From contig QJNS01000018.1 of NCBI GenBank assembly GCA_004154925.1, positions 470,693-534,692 on the forward strand: a DNA stretch of 64,000 bases, given 5' to 3'. The notes beneath the pieces are model-generated. The model had not been told where the DNA came from. It saw only the letters and a list, made by a program, of their open reading frames with translations, and did not search any database. The position numbers and the translations under genes were made by a program. Origin of the DNA: Monosporascus cannonballus (Eukaryota; Ascomycota; Sordariomycetes; Xylariales). The first letter of the stretch is position 1; the number at the start of each line of letters is the position of its first letter. This document shows, piece by piece, positions 39,885-51,031 of this stretch.

Positions 39885-42161
39885 ATGGAGGAGGCAACCA
39901 GGTCCATTGATAGTCTAGCTAAACATATCCTGCCTACGAAGCCGCACTGCCTGTCCATATCCGCCACGCGACGCTACCGACCCCATCCTGACGATAAGCG
40001 TCTAGAGGAACAGGACTTTAGGCCTCTGCAATACAAAACCTTCGTGAGCGACGCCGATCGAGGGGTTACCCTGACGCGAGCTTATTTCGACATACGCGAA
40101 GAGCCTGTGAACCCCCGCAATGTCACATTAAACGCTCCCACGCCACGAACCGACCCCACGAAGCCCGTCACCAAGCTCTCGTTAAAAGATTACAAGAACA
40201 GGACGAAGGCACCCGACGGCGGGTCCCCACCCAAGGCGCGCGTCGCCCAGCCCAACAACTGGGTCGCACCCAAAGCAAAGCCCCCTCCGCCTCCCTCCAA
40301 GCATGTGCCGGAAACCGTTGCGAGAGATATGGGAAGCCCAGGCGACGTGAAGAAAGGCGTCATGAACTCTAAGGTGGGAGCGATCCGGCGACGCAGCCCC
40401 TCGCCGGAGAACAAGAAGCGTGCTGCAGCACAAGAAGAAGAGAAGAGGCCGGCGAAGCGCATAAAAGGGGAGCATACCCCAAGTACGGCTAATGCGCGTC
40501 CGCTTAAGACGGATGCTCCTGGCAAACTCGAGCGCAAGGCGTCACACGAGAAGAAGCCGTCCAAGGAGCCGAAGCCGTTACCGGCCGCGACGACGAACGG
40601 ACGACCTGCACTGGGCAGCTCAATCAACCGCGGAGCTTCACCGAAACCTGTTGCTCGCATCAATGGATCCCAGAAGTCTACGACGAGTAACCACAGCACG
40701 CCTAAGAAGGCAGAAGGAGCCCCTCCGTCGCAGTCTTCCAGCGTTCCGCCGCTGCTCTCCCCGTTGCGACTCGATGGGTTGGACCCAAAGTCTGAAGACC
40801 TCAAGACGATCCGTGCTAGCCCGAAGAAGAAGCTGGAGGAGAGCAGCGCTACCAAACCTCAGAAGAAAATGCGCGACGATCGCGAGCCGTCGCCCGGCCC
40901 TAAGAAACGCAAACCGCCCTTGAAGGTCCCGCCGCTTCTATCGCCAACACTCCCGGCAGTCGTCATGGAGGAATTGGCCAAAATAAAGAAGAGTACGCCT
41001 TCGAAGGACTCGAGTCAGAGAAGTGCCGAGCCCGCAGAAGTACCGCGTACCGCCCAAAAGACGGTAAAGTCGTCGAAACGAGAAGATACGATCGTTGTCG
41101 ATAATAAGAGGGAAGAGAAGAAAGAAGAGCCGGAGAGCTTTATCGTGACCATGAAATACAAGAAGCGCATTGCCAAGACGGTAGAACGATTACTCGCTCT
41201 ACCCCCCGCAGGGAGGAGGAAGGCCGAGGGGCTGAAAAAGGAGGACCGCACGCCGCGCGAGCGTTCCGACAGCCTAGAACCCGGCATCGCGCGCAAGCGC
41301 CCACGAACGGCGACGGACTCTCACCCCACCGAAGCAGCCAAACGCCCCCGGTCCTCGGAAAATCTTCAACCGTCAACGCCGTTGCCCAAGCAGTCGGCCG
41401 CTATGACCCGCGTCGCATCCAACAGCTCCCTGGCTGGCACTCCTGGCATGGCGAACGACTTCACGCCGCAGCCGCCCGAACCGAGGCGGGCCCCAGTCGA
41501 TCTAGAACAGGTCAGGAAACTGCTGTCGAGGTCCAAGTCATTCCGGGAACTAGGCACTAAGCTCAAGCATGAACGAGACGCAATCATGCGAAAGGATAAG
41601 GGGCCTGCCTCAGATCGCGACCACCACACGGCGATGGGTGCCGGCCTCCAATCACTTCTTGCGTACATGCTTAGTTTCAAGCTAGAAGCGGACGCGCGGG
41701 ATCTCGAGCAGAAGGCCCGTCCTCACAACAGCTGGAAAGAGCTTATGCCGCTGTTTCGAGTCGTCAGAGCTGACTGCAGCCGACACAGTCAGATTTCGGC
41801 TCTGCTAGTCCGTATACAGGGCATATGTCTCGTGTACCTAGCTCGTGCTTTGTGGACGTATCCGGACCGGCCGGAGGCGGCCAAGGACCTCCTACAGAAT
41901 TCCAAGGATCAGCAGGAGACGTGGCGGTTCGCCGAGAAGACAAGGAGAGGACTCGGCGTATTTGACGGTAGCAGCAACTCTAGCGACGGCGGTCCAGTCG
42001 GTAAGCTCATCGACCGGCTCGGCCCGTGGTCTAGTCCCGAGGACGCAGCCCCTGTCACGATCGAGATTCTCCGCAGGACAATACGGGCTAGTGGCCAGTG
42101 GAAGCCCGCGGAAGAGTTGACCAGGCTGGACCATTCCTTGACGAACGGGCTCTCCAACTAG
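39885..42161 (+). CDS. Basic, low-complexity protein with helical C-terminal domain, unknown function
   Basis: Not recognised. An intron-free frame of 758 residues from ATG 39885 (context GACCATGG); the frame stays open 27 bases further up without another ATG. The N-terminal ~110 residues look folded and conserved in character (FRPLQYKTFVSD, ending in KLSLKDYKNR). Then come about 450 residues rich in Pro, Lys, Ser and Arg, with several nuclear-signal-like clusters (KRPAKRIK, PKKRKPPLK, RKRPR). The last ~190 residues are helical and low in disorder (LQSLLAYMLSFKLEAD, LARALWTYPDRPEAAKDLL). This build, two folded ends around a basic linker, suggests a nuclear adaptor, but no activity can be named. 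It converges on SEC31. Confidence 0.85.
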   Translation: MEEATRSIDSLAKHILPTKPHCLSISATRRYRPHPDDKRLEEQDFRPLQYKTFVSDADRGVTLTRAYFDIREEPVNPRNVTLNAPTPRTDPTKPVTKLSLKDYKNRTKAPDGGSPPKARVAQPNNWVAPKAKPPPPPSKHVPETVARDMGSPGDVKKGVMNSKVGAIRRRSPSPENKKRAAAQEEEKRPAKRIKGEHTPSTANARPLKTDAPGKLERKASHEKKPSKEPKPLPAATTNGRPALGSSINRGASPKPVARINGSQKSTTSNHSTPKKAEGAPPSQSSSVPPLLSPLRLDGLDPKSEDLKTIRASPKKKLEESSATKPQKKMRDDREPSPGPKKRKPPLKVPPLLSPTLPAVVMEELAKIKKSTPSKDSSQRSAEPAEVPRTAQKTVKSSKREDTIVVDNKREEKKEEPESFIVTMKYKKRIAKTVERLLALPPAGRRKAEGLKKEDRTPRERSDSLEPGIARKRPRTATDSHPTEAAKRPRSSENLQPSTPLPKQSAAMTRVASNSSLAGTPGMANDFTPQPPEPRRAPVDLEQVRKLLSRSKSFRELGTKLKHERDAIMRKDKGPASDRDHHTAMGAGLQSLLAYMLSFKLEADARDLEQKARPHNSWKELMPLFRVVRADCSRHSQISALLVRIQGICLVYLARALWTYPDRPEAAKDLLQNSKDQQETWRFAEKTRRGLGVFDGSSNSSDGGPVGKLIDRLGPWSSPEDAAPVTIEILRRTIRASGQWKPAEELTRLDHSLTNGLSN

Positions 42162-44578
42162 ACCTTGCTCTACAGCAGGCCGCATGCGTCGGCGATGTGT
42201 TGAGACGGCATATTATGTCAGCAATTACTTTCTGCTCCTACTTCCGGCGCCCGTGTATATTACGACCTATGATTCTTCTTCTTTACGAAATGATACCAAT
42301 ACCTCCAATTCTCGTTGCATCCGTCCCGAGCGGACGTGGATATTTCAGTTACTACGACAATGCTGTTATGTACGGCCAAACTTGCAAAGAAGAAACATGG
42401 ACTGGGCTAATACGATTGTGCTCGAATTTTTCTCACATTCCTCGATTAGGGAGAGGACGGCGTTCGAATTGGCGGCCAGACCAGATAGGCGGGAGAGCCT
42501 ACAAACGGCGAGAGGGGCGAAGGAAAGTCAATGTTCATTCATACAATCTGCGGCCGGACGGCGTACAAGGCGCCCGCAATTTTCCGCGGGCGAGCGGGAT
42601 GCGAAGAGGACATATATTAGGGGCCGCACAGAAGCGTGTAACAAGACGATGTGGTGGATGGAAAATTCGGACAGATGGACATACGTCGTGAAGAGGGGTG
42701 GGGCGGACCGGACGGCGGTCTCTCTGTGGTTGACAGCCGGCCCTTAGTTACTGTGCTATTACGGCTTGGCTTACGTGCAAAGTAAAGCGCATGTGCGGAT
42801 TGGTCCGGTGTGACTGGCGTTGCGCAGCAGAAGAGGCGGCGGCCGCGGCGGCGGCGACGGCGGAACTTTTGGCGAGTCGTTTGCTTCCTTGATATCCCCA
42901 CGGCCTGAGGCCGAGCAATGAATGAATATTACATTGTGCTCCCACATGCCTTGTTTCCGATGCGTGGAAGTGAAGGTATCTGTGCCATGCGTGTCTAGTG
43001 TCCTGTGGATAATAGACAAGGGGGAGATGGCGTCGTTCTGGGGTGGCGCGTGCTAAGCAGAGCGCTGCTAGCTCTTGGATAGGGGTAGGTATGCGTTAAC
43101 AGACATGGTACGCGCAGTTCCGATGATTAGTTCCGCAATGAGCATCAATGGATTTTACTTGCGGAGGACGGAGTTGGCTCCCACCAAACGGCATGCTACC
43201 AGCACGACCATGGTTTGATATCAGTATAAGACGACCTCACGTTCCGGGGCAGCCGATCCTCCAACATTTAGCCCCCGACAACGCCAGGGCGGGGAGGGTA
43301 TAGGGATGCCATCACCGGAAATCACCGCGTTTGCTGTTCATTCGCTGATCAAGGGGAAAAGCCTCATCGACGGCGCTGACATCGCCATACGACACTGCCG
43401 GGCCGTCCCGGGGGTCCCGAACTAGACGGAGGAGCGAGTCCGAGACGCGAATACCGGCCGGTTCGGATTCCCTTTACGCGACGACTAGCCATTATTTCCG
43501 GATGGACTGCTCGTCCCGGCCGTCGGCCATTGCGCTTACCTTTCTACGCTCCCCCGGCCCCCCCCCTCTTCAGAGAGGCGAAAATTAATAACGTCCCCAA
43601 GCCTGGCACAGGTTGATCATCCCTCTCGCGCGGCCCTCGTTCTCGCTAGACGAAAGGACGAGGCGGTCGAGCAGATAACTCGTCCCCTCCGCTTCGCCGC
43701 AGGGCCACCTACCAGCAAGCGTTCCGGCGAGTCTCTACGCGATCCCGCCGCGAGCTTTGCGATAGGCGACAGCGTCGAACGCCCTTGGGGGTCTACGCTG
43801 TTCCCGGAATGGGGTGCTGAAGTCGATATGCCGGGACGAAGGCGGCGAGCGTGGAGCAGTAGCCCCGGGGGATGTTGGACGCCGTTTCTGTCATTCGATG
43901 CCAGATCAAATATTATATACCTTTGCGCGACAGAGCTTTCTTTCCACGCAATGGAGATCACGCAGGCTGTTTAACACCTGACTGATACCGATCTTACCCG
44001 GGCGCCTAACTTAATCCTGTGCTCTGATTATGGTTATAGGGACATGGTTCCCCACCATAACGTTTTTTTTTTTTTTTTCTCTTTCCTCCGCTAGCGGGAC
44101 TCTTTTCCCCGTTCCGTGCCTCTATGGTTCGGGTGATAATTACCGTTTCTGGTGCGTTTCAGACGACATGCGTTTCCCATCTTCGCAATCCTGAGGTTTG
44201 TATCTCTACAGTCAAGGGCGTACGTCTGCATCCTATAGGGGGATTGTGGCAAGCCATACGACTGGGATGACCACAACAACTTCGAAAATATCAGAATTTA
44301 AGCATGTCCTTGATGTCTACATAGGCATACCTCATTGGAGACGGAATCCCGAACCCATACCACTTCGCGTACGCACTTATAGGGTCATAGTTTTAGAAAC
44401 AATCAATTACATGCCTTTGGACTGTCTATGGATATTCGACCGGCCCTTCCACATCCACTATCCGATATTTTACGGTGCCTGGGTAGCTGCTCTCCTCCAA
44501 GCCGTCATCCACTACCATTTTATCCGCACTAGAACAGCTAGAAGGCACTCGTTCCCCCCCTTCACCGAGAGCATGAAC
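42162..44578. other. Long intergenic region between convergent genes
   Basis: 2.4 kb. GC-rich trinucleotide repeats (near 42836-42862) and a T16 run (about 44063-44078) are visible. Frames at 42098-42691, 42184-42747 and 44198-44746 have no family resemblance. No tRNA seen; GGTTCGGATTCC near 43470 resembles a B box but lacks an acceptor stem around it. Confidence 0.5.
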
Positions 44579-47500
44579 TTAGTTCGTGACCTTGCTCATC
44601 TGGATCAGGCGCTTCACGCCAACCTACGCATCGTTAGCTCGTTCTCATATAATAAACATTCTAGAGGGGGACTTACCATCCAGTTGCCGCACTCTTCCGT
44701 CTTGTCCCGCTGGATCTCGACCTGGAGCCTCTGCGCCTCGGGGTAGTTCTTCGCCTCGAGTGCGTTCGCCAGCTCCGTCAGCTGCTCGATGGTGTCCGGC
44801 TTGACCAGCTCCTCGTTGTTGAGGTGGTCGAACAGGAGTCCGAGTCGCTTCTGTGTGTCCTTTACCTGGGGAGCGAACGAGGCCGGCGCCTTGGAGGCTA
44901 CGCGCTGCATGTCCCGGCTAAGAATGTCGACGAGCTGCTGAGCGTTGTCCGGGATATGGGATCGGTCTCCGGGAGGATGCCGGGGCTTCTGAGGGGGCGC
45001 AGTTCGTTGCGGAGGTGGTGCGGGCGAAGACGTGGCAGTTGGCGGCCCGTTACTAGGCGGAGGGCCGACAGTTGGAGGTACCTGTTGCGCGGGCGGTGCC
45101 GTATAGGGGGATGGTGCATACTGGCTCTGGGATGGTGTTGCTGCGGGTGCTGGAGCGTAAGGGTTGGGCGGGGGTGGTCGACTAGCACTAGGGGGTGGTG
45201 CCATTCCCGGGTGCGGCGGGGGTTGGCTACCTGGGGTCTGCGCCGGCGAAGGAGCAGGAGCATATCTGTTGCTGGGCGGGCCTCCTGCCGGGGGAGGATT
45301 GTAAGGGGAAGATGTTCTAGGAACGATGTTGCCCGTGGGTGGCGGAGGAGGCAGACCGGCACCACCCGCAGCTGGCTGAGTAGCTTGGGGTGGTGCGTAC
45401 ACATTTGCTGTGGGTGAAGGCCGAGGAGGCGGCATCTGACCGGCTTGCGGGGGAGCACCAAGAGGAGACATTACTCTGTTAGCAGGCGGTGGGCCCTTAG
45501 GAGGCGGGGGCGGCGTTGCTCGTTGGGCCCCATAAGGACTTTGGGGTGGCATTGAGGGATTCCCCTGGGGCTGGAATGGAGCTACGGTCGGCGTGTTCCT
45601 TCGAGGAGGCGGCCTCGAGGCTACCATGGGCACATCATTCCAGCTACCGACGTCTGCGGCTCGAGGCGGAGGGGGTTTCGAGGCTGGTGTTGCATTGCTA
45701 GGCGGAGCTCCGATGGCCGGCGGGGGTGGCCCATAACCGGGAAGTGACGGGGCGAATTGCGGCTGCGGCGGCTGCGGAGGCTGGTAACCCCGAGGTGCGT
45801 ACGGACTGGCTGACGTGGGAGGCGCATATGGGTTTGAGGCAACTGGTGGTTGAGTCGCGGAGGGTCCATATGGAGTGGAGGCACTGATGCCGGTTACTGG
45901 TTGAGGTGGTTGGTAACCCTGTGGTTGAGGTCGGGACGAGGCTCGCGGGTTGACCGCAGGCTGCCTAGCGGGCTGTCGCGCGGCTGCTTGAGGAGCTGGC
46001 TTCTGTGTTGCCAGTCTCACCCGTTCTCGTGCAGCGTCGGCCGAAGAATACTGGGTAGGAAGGAGGTCCAGATACTTTTGGGCAATAGCAAGCTTGCCGT
46101 GCGAAGCTACGATATCCGCGTATTCGACGTACTTGTCGTATAGCGCGCTAAGCTTCCAGCCCGACGGAAGGGCAGTCTCGCTGTCCTGGAACTTCGTCAC
46201 ATGGCGGAACACCTCGACCTTCTCGATGAACGTTTGCAGCGATCTCGCGTGGATCGAGAAGGCGGAGTCTTCTCCCTCGGACAAGCTAGCCTTCTCGGCC
46301 TCCTCAAGTTCGGCAACCCAAATGTCCACCACCTTCTCCAGCTTAGAGCCGACCAAGTAGCAAAAAGACGCATCCTTCCTAGAGCCGGACTCGAAGACAC
46401 GGTCACCGAGAGCCTCGCACAGATCCGGGAATTCGGCCGGGTCCGCGAAGGTGCAGAGCGTCACCATGGTCTCCTTCCAATCAGCCAGATCGGCATTGTA
46501 GACGACATCCCAAAGGTTCTTGACAATGACTGAGCCAAGAAGCCGCAGGTAGTTTGGCATGCCGGTCTTCTGAGACAAGTAGGCCGACCGAACCCTGTCG
46601 ACCAGCTCCTTCCCACCAGAGTTCGCGATAACGAAGGCGTCGGCCATGAGACCTTCCTTCAAGCAGATCTCCGTAGCCTTTTCGAAATTCCCCATTATGA
46701 GCGCCTTCGTGATCTGCTTCTCGGCGGCGCTGTCACCTTCACCGAACAGACGGAAGGGGTTGTCGGTCTTGGCACCTTTGGTGGCTGAGAGATTTGCCAA
46801 GAAATCGTCGCCTTCGTTCTCTGGTCCATCGGCGAAGAAGGTCGACATGCTCTTCTTGTGCCCCCTTTTTGGCACGGACTCTTCTTGCTTTGACTCCTCC
46901 GGCTTAGTCTCGGTCTCGGCCTCAGCCTCAGCCTTTTCAGATGAAGTAGCCTCCTCGGCAACGCCATTAGCGGGTTCCTCTTCCTCCTTCAGGCCTAGGT
47001 ACTCGACAATCCTCTGCCTGGGGTTCTCCGCGAGAAGTGTCTCCAAAACGCGCCACTCGGACTTCTCTTCCTCCGTCTTTGCTTGCTCAACGTGGGATTC
47101 GCAAATGGCAGCCACGTCTCCCGACTTCAAGGCATCCTCGAACTTTTCCGTAGCCGATCCGATATCGGAATCAACAGAAAATTGCGATATTTCGATCTTA
47201 GACGAGCGCTTTTGGCCGGGCTGAGCCGGCACCTCCTTGAAGACAATAAGCTTGCCGCCGAACCCAAAGGAAGCGCCAATAGGTCGTTCGAACCACTTAG
47301 GCGCCTTCGCCAATGAAAACGCGGCACCCTGGGGTTGCGTCTGAGCCTGGGTAAAGAAGTCTTCGCCATCTAGGTTGCTTTGGGTGGTACTTTGCGCGGC
47401 GGAGGGGTTCGTGTTCTGGAGGGTCTGGATGGTGATCTTGCCGTCAAACGAAGCAGTCGCCGAGAGGTTGGGGTTATGAGGGTTAAACCTGGTCAGGAAT

Positions 47501-48480
47501 GTCCAGTTGGTAACCTCGGGGAACCCCCCATATCGCTCGCCCGTCTTGGGATTCCAGACCAGGGTCCTATTGTCTTTGCCGCTTGATATCAAGAGGTCTG
47601 TGTCCTGTTGGCACCAGGACACCGACAGGACGCCCTGCTCGTGGCCTTGAAGTGTCCTCTCAGGGGCGTTTGAATTCCGCAGGTTCCAGAGCATGAGAAC
47701 AGGGGTTGTATCGTCAGGAGTCGCAGTAATCAGCTTGGTCGAGCTTTCCGGGTCCCAAGCAATGGAACTGACGGCCTTGCGGTTGTTATTGAGCGTCAGG
47801 GAGGCTTTCTTAGTCTTCAAGTCCCAAACGGTGACGAAACCACCCGTCCCGCCGGTAGCGAGGATATGTGCCACCTTCAGGTTCCAGGCGACGCATTCCA
47901 AGTCGTCGGAGCGGGCCGCGGCGGTGCCGAGGCGGAAAGCGTTCTCGGGGTCGTTGACATCGTATATGAAGAGCTCTCCCCTGGCGCCGGCAGTGGCGAG
48001 GATCTGAGGCTTCAGGGGGTTGAACTGCAGGGATTTGATGGCCCCCGTGTGTTTCGTGGTTCGGGATATCAGGGCATCGGAATCACCAGCGGCGAGCTTC
48101 TCGGCGTCCCAGAGGTCGAGGGAGCCGTTCTCGAGGGCACCGGCGATGACACCCTGGGGATAATCCTCCGACGGTGGACCCCAGGCAATGTCGTAGAACC
48201 TGATGGATGTCGTCCGTCAGCGAGACTTTGCACTTAGTTGATAGCCTTAAGCCCGGGGTGCTCCCTACCTGGAATCTGCGACGATGCTGGCCAGAGGGTT
48301 CTGAAGTTCAAGTCCTTGTTCTTGGTCGTCAAGGCTGAGATCCCACAATTCCAGCTTTGTCTCGTCCGAAAAGTCGGCATCGACGGCCCCGGCTCTGGTT
48401 CCCGTCACTAGTAGGGGCCTCGGGGTGCCGGGTGACCAGGCGAACGCCGCCGTCCGCGAGATCTCCCGCAGCCTGACCAT
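44579..48480 (-). CDS. SEC31: COPII coat outer-shell protein SEC31
   Basis: With SEC13 it forms the outer cage of COPII vesicles at endoplasmic reticulum exit sites and speeds GTP hydrolysis by SAR1. Exons 48480-48269, 48199-44677 and 44623-44579 give 1,259 residues. The first intron (48200-48268, donor GTAGGG) joins DSR to FYDIAWGPP. The last (44624-44676, donor GTAAGT, branch CTAAC, acceptor CGTAG) joins NWM to [14 protein letters not shown], the family's usual C-terminus; without it the frame would run into unrelated sequence. Residues 1-330 are WD40 repeats ([25 protein letters not shown]). A helical central domain follows, then a Pro-rich stretch at about 796-1150 that in yeast contacts SEC23, and a helical C-terminal domain. 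Start ATG 48480 opens [17 protein letters not shown], typical for fungi. Confidence 0.97.
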
Positions 48481-49125
48481 ACTGACTCGGTTGCCGGTAG
48501 AGGGGCCGTAGCTAGGGTCAGGAGGCGTAGAAGGGATAGTTCCAAGAGGTGAAGGGAAACGCTTGGGGAGGCTTCAATAAGAACCAACTCGCATTGAGCG
48601 GTCTAGGCCAGCTAGGGAATTATACGAGTGGAAGTAGAAGGGTGTTGGATTGAATTATTTTTCTGCTGGCCGTTTCTTTTTTCTAGGAGGCAGAAACATG
48701 CCAGGGCTTGTCCATGTTGCCAGATAATAATGGGAGGGTCGAAGGAGAGAGAGGACACCAATGCTAGACCAAGAAAGTACGTGCGTATTCCAAGTATCCG
48801 GCCAATTACATTTAGGCTTCTTAGCTCACCCCAAGAAAGCAAGTCCCAGGCATTCCAAGGCAGTCGCCAGGCCTTCAGCGATGCACACCTGTTCCTTCCT
48901 TTGGATTAAGTGGAGACACACACACATACTGCACGGACCACCTGTAGCTCTCCCCCACGTGATACCCTCTTTTCGCAGTATTTGTATCTGATACAAGCAG
49001 TTGCAGTTGCAGTCGCAGTTGCAGTTGCAGTTGCATCACATGTGGACATTTTATATCGGCGATTCAGCACTTTAGACTATATAGCCGTTCAAGCACATAG
49101 TCCGAAGCTATTTACAACCAAGGAA
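48481..49125. promoter_or_regulatory. Shared upstream region of SEC31 and the RRM gene
   Basis: 645 bp between divergent start codons. It contains a GCAGTT hexanucleotide array of about six units at 48997-49035, about 90 bp before the RRM start codon. The array and the following leader remain open in the RRM frame, but the translation there is low-complexity and I take it as untranslated. Confidence 0.55.
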
Positions 49126-49650
49126 ATGACGGATGCGGCGCGCTGGAAAGCCACCGTCTACGTGGGCGGCCTGGCCTCCGTTGTCACGGTCGGGAACCTG
49201 CACGATGCGTTCATCCCATTCGGCGAGATAGCCGACGTGTCGCTGCCCAAGAACGACAACCCGAACTCGACTGATCCCCACAGGGGGTTCGCGTACGTCG
49301 AGTACGAGGACCCCGAGGACGCGAAGGAGGCCATCGACAACATGGACCAGGCCGAGCTCTTCGGCCGCGTGTTGAGGGTCTCCGCGGCCAAGCCGCCCAA
49401 GAGCGCCGAGGAGGGCCTGGGGAGCAAAACGGCAGTTTGGGAACAGGTACGGGCTTGTGCCGCTTTCTGCTAGTTATGCAAATTTCGGATTACTGATTAC
49501 ATGATACAGGAGGGCTGGCTTGCGGAGCACGCAGTCAGCGAAGAGGATAGGCTGGCGGCAGAGAGGGCCAAGGCCGGAGAGCAGGACAGGCCAGACGACC
49601 CCATGCAGGGACTGGAGGGGTTGGACGTTGCAGGACCAAAACCAGAGTAG
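49126..49650 (+). CDS. Single-RRM RNA-binding protein (Cyp33/PPIE RRM-like)
   Basis: One RNA recognition motif near the N-terminus: RNP2 is VYVGGL and RNP1 is RGFAYVEYED, with the usual spacing. The pattern ATVYVGGLASVVTVGNLHDAFIPFGEI resembles the RRM of cyclophilin E/Cyp33, but no cyclophilin domain follows. In many fungi this RRM exists as a separate small protein. Exons 49126-49446 and 49510-49650 give 153 residues; the 63-bp intron has donor GTACGG, branch ACTGAT and acceptor ATACAG. The start ATG (GGAAATGACGG) was preferred to the longer open frame from 48910, whose added part is repeat-rich. The tail is acidic and charged. Confidence 0.88.
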
Positions 49651-49914
49651 AGCTTGGATCAGGGACAAAGTGAATTTCTTTTGCATAGCGCCGGCGTTGG
49701 GTAGCCCCGGTACGAGGGGGGGGAAAGAAGGCACAGTCTGAGGGGACTTGGGGCTCTTGGGACTTTGGAACTTATACCACGCACACATACACATGGGGGT
49801 TTATCCTCTGAATTGACGTCTCTCCTCCCAAATTTTCTTAACATGTACAACGCGGAGATTTCCTAACAAACGAACTGCTTCGTCTGGACGCCAATATTCT
49901 ATCCATATCTCCAC

Positions 49915-50426
49915 TTAGTGATGCTCAGCGGCGTCGTCGTCGTCCTTGCGGTTCTGGCGGGTTAGTCGCAGATTCTTGTCGACGGAGAACTTGCGGAAGC
50001 TCGAGTAGCCGGCGGCAAAGACAGCAAAGCCAACGACGACACCTAGTTTCGCTTCATTAGTACGGCCACGGCCACCTTCCGATCGCTTCTTGTCGCGATC
50101 CGTAGTTCATGACTGACCGAGGGGAATCAGTTCGGCAGGGATCTTGCGGAGCTTGCGGAGTCGCTGCGAGACAGTGTGCGCTGGTACAATATGCTCGTCA
50201 ATGTCCTTCGTTCTAGTGTAAACGGCCTTCGTCGCGAGGTCTCAAGACCCAATGGCTCGCGCAGATGTCGTAAACCTACCGGTCTGGTCCTCCTTCTGTT
50301 TTGTTGGTGATGGGTTAGCGACGTCATAGCGAGGAATTATTCCACGTAGCGCAAGCCCTGACTTACGGGAACGGGACGCATCATGCGCGCCGAGGGCATC
50401 ATCCTGAGGACTGGGGAAGAGTACAT
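49915..50426 (-). CDS. B12D/MLRQ family respiratory subunit (NDUFA4-like)
   Basis: A small mitochondrial inner-membrane protein of the B12D (NADH-ubiquinone reductase complex 1 MLRQ subunit) family; the animal member NDUFA4 is now regarded as a cytochrome c oxidase subunit. Four exons: 50426-50367, 50295-50280 (16 bp), 50180-50118 and 50042-49915, giving 88 residues. Introns are 71, 99 and 75 bp with acceptors AACAG, ACCAG and ACTAG. The core reads RKIPAELIPLGVVVGF then AVFAAGYSSFRKFS, with one membrane helix at about 42-60, matching the family pattern PE-(I/L)-P-hydrophobic-G-Y-R. The N-terminus MYSSPVLRMMPSARMM is basic and could aid mitochondrial import; the C-terminus is acidic. The gene is easy to miss because no exon is longer than 128 bp. 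Confidence 0.85.
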
Positions 50427-51031
50427 CGTGATCTGCGGGTGGTTTTGGTAGAGGGGAGATTGTCTGTGTCGGCGTTGAGGACTGACGTCTTCGGCAGCAG
50501 AGGCTGGGTAGACAGAGATAACTGGCGACTTTTGGTGTGAGAGAGCTTCACACAGAGCAAAGCAAGCAAATAGGAATAAAGGAAACGTTCGATTGGATAT
50601 CCACCGGATTGGGGGCCAGCTCGGACCGGGTAAACCGGTAACAAAATCGAGATCGGATCCCTAAAGTGGGTCTGCGTGTTGCTGGCTGGCTGGGCGGGCG
50701 CCCCTCAGTGCAGCTCCGTCACTGTGATCAGGCCATTCTTTCACTGAACCGTACTGATTGACGTCTCCAGGGCTAGCCGCTGCTGAAGGCGAGTTACCTA
50801 CATACATACAAGTGACAAGTGGGGGAAAAGGAAAGCTCTGCTCGGACCACCTGCTGTCCAAAATCCCTCGTCTGATTCGATGGAGCCACCAATTAGAGCT
50901 TTGGCTTTCCCATCGGCTCTGACCATCTGCGACAACCTTCCACTACATCATCAAACAAAGCTGCCGCCATTGACCATTACCACGTCCCTTTTTTAAACGA
51001 AAAAGAAAAATTACCGCCAAACACCGCCAAG
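50427..51031. promoter_or_regulatory. Shared upstream region of the B12D and COX6B genes
   Basis: 605 bp between divergent start codons of two respiratory-chain subunits. The right leader is pyrimidine/adenine-rich and ends AACACCGCCAAG just before ATG 51032. Shared control would make sense, but no specific binding site was recognised. Confidence 0.55.

Noticed and set aside
42098..42747. Two overlapping frames of about 190 codons after the 758-residue gene
   Set aside because: No family pattern; one overlaps the 3' end of the real gene in another frame.
43430..43500. Possible tRNA (B-box-like GGTTCGGATTCC)
   Set aside because: No A box at the right distance and no pairing acceptor stem.
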